The notes under the pieces were generated by a model, which worked only from the letters and a program-made list of their open reading frames with translations, was not told the origin of the DNA and made no database searches. From Panicum virgatum (Eukaryota > Streptophyta > Magnoliopsida > Poales > Poaceae), in the NCBI RefSeq assembly GCF_016808335.1, contig NC_053138.1, forward strand, positions 56,698,951 to 56,762,950: a DNA stretch of 64,000 nt. The letters are read 5' to 3'. Made by a program: the position numbers and the translations under genes. This document shows positions 61,219 to 64,000 of the stretch, in pieces (positions within the stretch are counted from its first letter, which is position 1; every line of letters begins with the position of its first letter).

Positions 61219-61537
61219 AAAGGTCGCCGAAGCTGCCGGAGCCGCCGGACCCCGGCTGCGCGTTGCCGTCGGCTACGACGAAGTTGTTCGACTGCTGGCC
61301 GCCGCCGTTGCCGCCGACGACGAAGCTGGTGCTGGCCGGCTGCCCGCCGCCGCCCCCGGGACTCGGCTTTTTCGCGGGGGTGTTGACGGCGAAGCTGGCT
61401 TGCTGCGGGTGGTTAGACGACGACGCCGGCAGCGACGAAGAAGCCACCGAGACCAACGGCGCTAGCAGCAGCGCAACAACAGCAACGGTGGCCCGACCAA
61501 CAACAGGTGACGATGCTGCATTACAAATGTGCCCCAT
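61219..61537 (-). pseudogene. Possible 5' part of a secreted-protein gene, truncated
   Basis: On the minus strand ATG 61537 opens a frame that begins MGHICNAASSPVVGRATVAV and continues with a Leu/Val-rich core ending near VASS, so it looks like a signal peptide of about 34 residues. A Ser/Gly/Pro-rich stretch follows, with two similar segments (TSFVVGGNGGGQQ, NNFVVADGNAQPG). At 61219 it runs into the 230-bp repeat, beyond which the frame is Pro/Arg-rich and unlikely to be coding. Upstream, cctatgaatac near 61677 (minus) could be a TATA box and gcatgcaccctccc may be regulatory. Family not recognised. The competing plus-strand frame 60987-61592 cannot be excluded. Confidence 0.35.
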
Positions 61538-61599
61538 GGCTGAATGCAACAAATTTAACAGATTGATCGAGAGAGAAGACGACCTAAATTGACTGATTT

Positions 61600-63500
61600 T
61601 TAGCTATAGCTAGGCATTTCTAGTGATAATTTTTTGTCTAATTTTTGAGAGAATGGGATTCTGGGCCATTGTATTCATAGGATTGGAGGGAGAATGGGAG
61701 GGTGCATGCAACAGGAGCCTTTTTTTTGTTGGCTGGTCCTCCTTGATCCTTGTAGAGTTATAGGAAAGAGCATTGCCTCACCTCTACCTTATTTTTAGCT
61801 GGGCCTGGGCAGTATTAGTTCATGTGGACTTACTATAACACCATGGCAGGCAGGGGGTCAAAATGAATTGGTGATATTTTTTGCTACTTTTTTCCCAGCT
61901 AAATAGAGAGGATCGTGGAAGGAATGGATAGAAACCGGGCCAGCCCACAATTACTGATTGTGGGCCGAAATTCAGGCCCGCTAAGATTGGTGGTTCTCTC
62001 TCTCTCTCTGTTTTTTTCTGCGAGTAGTGGTAGTGGTTCTGCCTCCCTACTGATTAGACTTCACCTTCTAAAAAAATACTGATTAGATTTCACATATTAT
62101 GAACAAGGATTAAGTTTCTTTTCCAATTTTATTTTATATTTACCTTGTTTTCAATTGCAGCTATCAAGAGAAAATCATCAGTATTTAGCTGAATATTTGT
62201 ACCTCATTCGAAAAAGACCTAGCTACAGAGAGAGGACTCTCCTAATAACGATCAGTAGAGAACCCCCAACCTTCACCGTCCATATGTTGCATATGAACCA
62301 TGATGAGCATATACATATCAATCTCAACTTTAAGAAAAATAATAATTCTACAATCATACATTCAAATAAAAGTTTGATTATACCATTATATTCATTTTAA
62401 TAAGAGTTTCGAAATAAGATCCCACATGAGTGTGATTATGTTTTGCTCAAAGTGGTGAAGTTAATTTTTCAAAAACAAACCTTACTTTCCTCTGCCATAT
62501 AAATTAGTTACTTCGTATCATGTATATATACTATTGGCTGGCAAGTTACTTCATGTCGTGAAGAAGAAAGTTATTTTTTCTAAAATTTGTACACTACAAT
62601 GTCACTTTTTTCTTAACTTCCACGAAATATATAAGTTACTTTTCTTAATAAAGGCGCGCATCAAAAAAGTTACTTTTTCTAACATTAATGTACTATGAAG
62701 TTACTTTTTAATAACTTTCACGGAGTCCAAAGTTACTTCCTTAGCACTTATTTTTATGGTAAATGTGATAACTTTCCTTTCTTGAAAATCTGGTGGGATT
62801 AGAATTTTCATATTAAGAAAGTTGGAGAGCTCTCCTCTTAAAACTAAGGCTTCTTCATTTTTTTTTACCTTTTTTCTAGTGGACCGACAAGTTGTCCTTT
62901 CTTGGTTGTGCCAATGCAAGGGTTATTTCTAACCATTTTCCCCTTATAAATGGTCCATGGCTTTTATATGTGGTATAATTTGGCCGGAAGGGGAAAACAC
63001 ATCCCAACCAACATTAAAAAAACATTAGCCACTTATATTAATTCTTGATTACACTTTTTTTTAAAAAAACTATATCGGTTGTTTGAGAAAGATTCTAAAA
63101 AGGGCGAGAGATGGGAGACGGAGAGTGCTCTTGTGTCTTGTGGTCCTGGCCCAGAGATGTTTATATAGGCACCCTTGGAACTCATTTTTTTAGGTGCTTT
63201 TAATGCGGGGTGCTTATCTCGTGCGCGGGGCGGCATGGTTCCTGTTGTCGAAGCTATTTTTTTTAAAAAAAAATAAATTCTAAATAGAGAGGTCTATCCA
63301 TTTAGTTTTGGGAACAAACTGCAAGAAAGCATTTGTCTCGAAGGAAAAAAAACGTAGGCAGGTAGATAGTTTTGACGAGCAGCATCAACTAACATCATCT
63401 TATCTCTCGCGACCGCACAGTCTGCCAAGTTTTACGACTCATCGCACAGTAAGTGTAGCAAGGTCAGCTCCGGCCGAGGCTACTTTAATTGTTCCGTATT
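61600..63500. other. AT-rich intergenic DNA
   Basis: No supported gene. It contains a (CT)n stretch near 61998-62010 and a pyrimidine-rich ttgcag at 62155-62160. Short frames such as 62155-62400 look random. Confidence 0.5.
62490..62750. repeat. Degenerate tandem repeat with gttactttttct core
   Basis: Cores such as agttacttcgta, agttacttcatg, agttattttttct, agttacttttctt, agttactttttct, agttacttttta and agttacttcctt recur every 30-65 bp. Units are too diverged to define a precise period. Confidence 0.6.
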
Positions 63501-63504
63501 TTTA

Positions 63505-63840
63505 CTCCCTCAGTTCCAAATTGCATATCATTTCGATAAATTTGAATACATATGTTTTGTCATACACCTATATGTACATTTGTGTCTAGATAGCTAACAA
63601 AATTTACTCTATCCGTTCTAATTTTTTTTATTTTTCTGACCCTAAATTTGACTACTTGTTTTTTATTAAAAAACTTGTGCAAAATATCACTAAGGATAAT
63701 TTAAATTTAACTATGCTTATATAAATTTTTTGAAAAAGATGAGTGATTAAATTTGAAGTCAAAAAATTATAATTCAAAACAGAAGAAATATTTACGTATC
63801 TAAATTTATCAAAACAAACTACAATTGGAAACGAAGGTAG
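63505..63840. mobile_element. Stowaway-like MITE with a second one nested inside
   Basis: Outer ends: CTCCCTCAGTTCCAAATTG at 63505 after TA, and caattggaaacgaaggtag near 63840. Inner element: CTCTATCCGTTCTAATT at 63607 after TA, and aattcaaaacagaagaaa ending near 63788 before TA. Both pairs are imperfect inverted repeats of the Stowaway type. Confidence 0.7.
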
Positions 63841-64000
63841 CTGTACAAGTCAGTGTGCGGTAGGTAAACGTACAGCTACGTGCCCGGACCATACGGTCCA
63901 ATCAGCCACTCGAGCACCACTCGCCCGTCTTCGTGCTCTCCAACCCGTACGGCTGGACGACGACGGCGACCGCGCCGACCACCGCGGAAAAAGCAGCGCC
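63841..64000. other. GC-rich end of window
   Basis: Composition switches from AT-rich to GC-rich (accatacggtccaatcagcc, then gacggcgaccgcgccgacc). It could be the promoter or start of another gene beyond the window. Nothing more can be supported. Confidence 0.3.

Noticed and set aside
1..64000. CRISPR arrays, bacterial operons, tRNA or rRNA genes
   Set aside because: The window is plant nuclear DNA. Tandem arrays here have no spacer structure, and I saw no cloverleaf or rRNA sequence.

Overview
The window is nuclear DNA of a grass (Poaceae). Three things point there: a GC-rich, intron-split plant gene whose product matches the mitochondrial Xaa-Pro aminopeptidase ICP55, an intronless DUF538 gene, and dense nested LTR retrotransposons with Stowaway, hAT and foldback MITEs. 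Species was not determined; a panicoid or related grass is only an impression. About three quarters of the window is LTR-retrotransposon DNA.

Layout. (1) 562-10840, +: a 13-exon gene for a mitochondrial ICP55-type aminopeptidase (495 codons, frame intact across all junctions). Intron 5 is 5.7 kb because a roughly 1-kb solo LTR (TSD CTTAG) inserted there and was then split by a Copia element (TSD GTAAC) that is internally inverted and lacks its reverse transcriptase. (2) 10841-13856: GC-rich intergenic DNA with GA microsatellite and a foldback MITE, then a TATA box. (3) 13857-14570, +: DUF538 gene. (4) 15750-60603: one 44.9-kb compound LTR retrotransposon, called X here, bounded by the TSD AATAA. 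It has the order LTR1 (truncated) - internal - LTR2 - internal - LTR3. It is apparently non-autonomous: it has a primer-binding-like site, polypurine-like tracts and long tandem arrays, but I found no pol genes. Nested in it are a 9,999-bp chromodomain Gypsy element on the minus strand (23562-33560, TSD GCCTC), a partial second copy of that element (54941-58304), a 743-bp solo LTR (34958-35700, TSD GCCTC), a 7,945-bp gag-only LTR element with apparently identical LTRs (37628-45572, TSD CTTGT), a foldback element in LTR1 and a 171-bp hAT MITE. (5) 60604-64000: a 50-bp Stowaway, a 230-bp sequence also present at 15337-15566, a possible truncated secreted-protein gene on the minus strand, and AT-rich intergenic DNA with nested Stowaway-like MITEs.

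The relative order of events can be read from the sequence. X inserted first. The Gypsy element then entered LTR2. A segment ending inside that Gypsy element was later copied to the right, because the copy at 54941-58304 carries the left-LTR variants and the same flank. The right-hand copy is joined to an inverted arm that still holds an empty Gypsy target site. Only the two cellular genes, and perhaps the truncated gene near 61.4 kb, look like host genes; they are separate transcription units with no sign of joint function.
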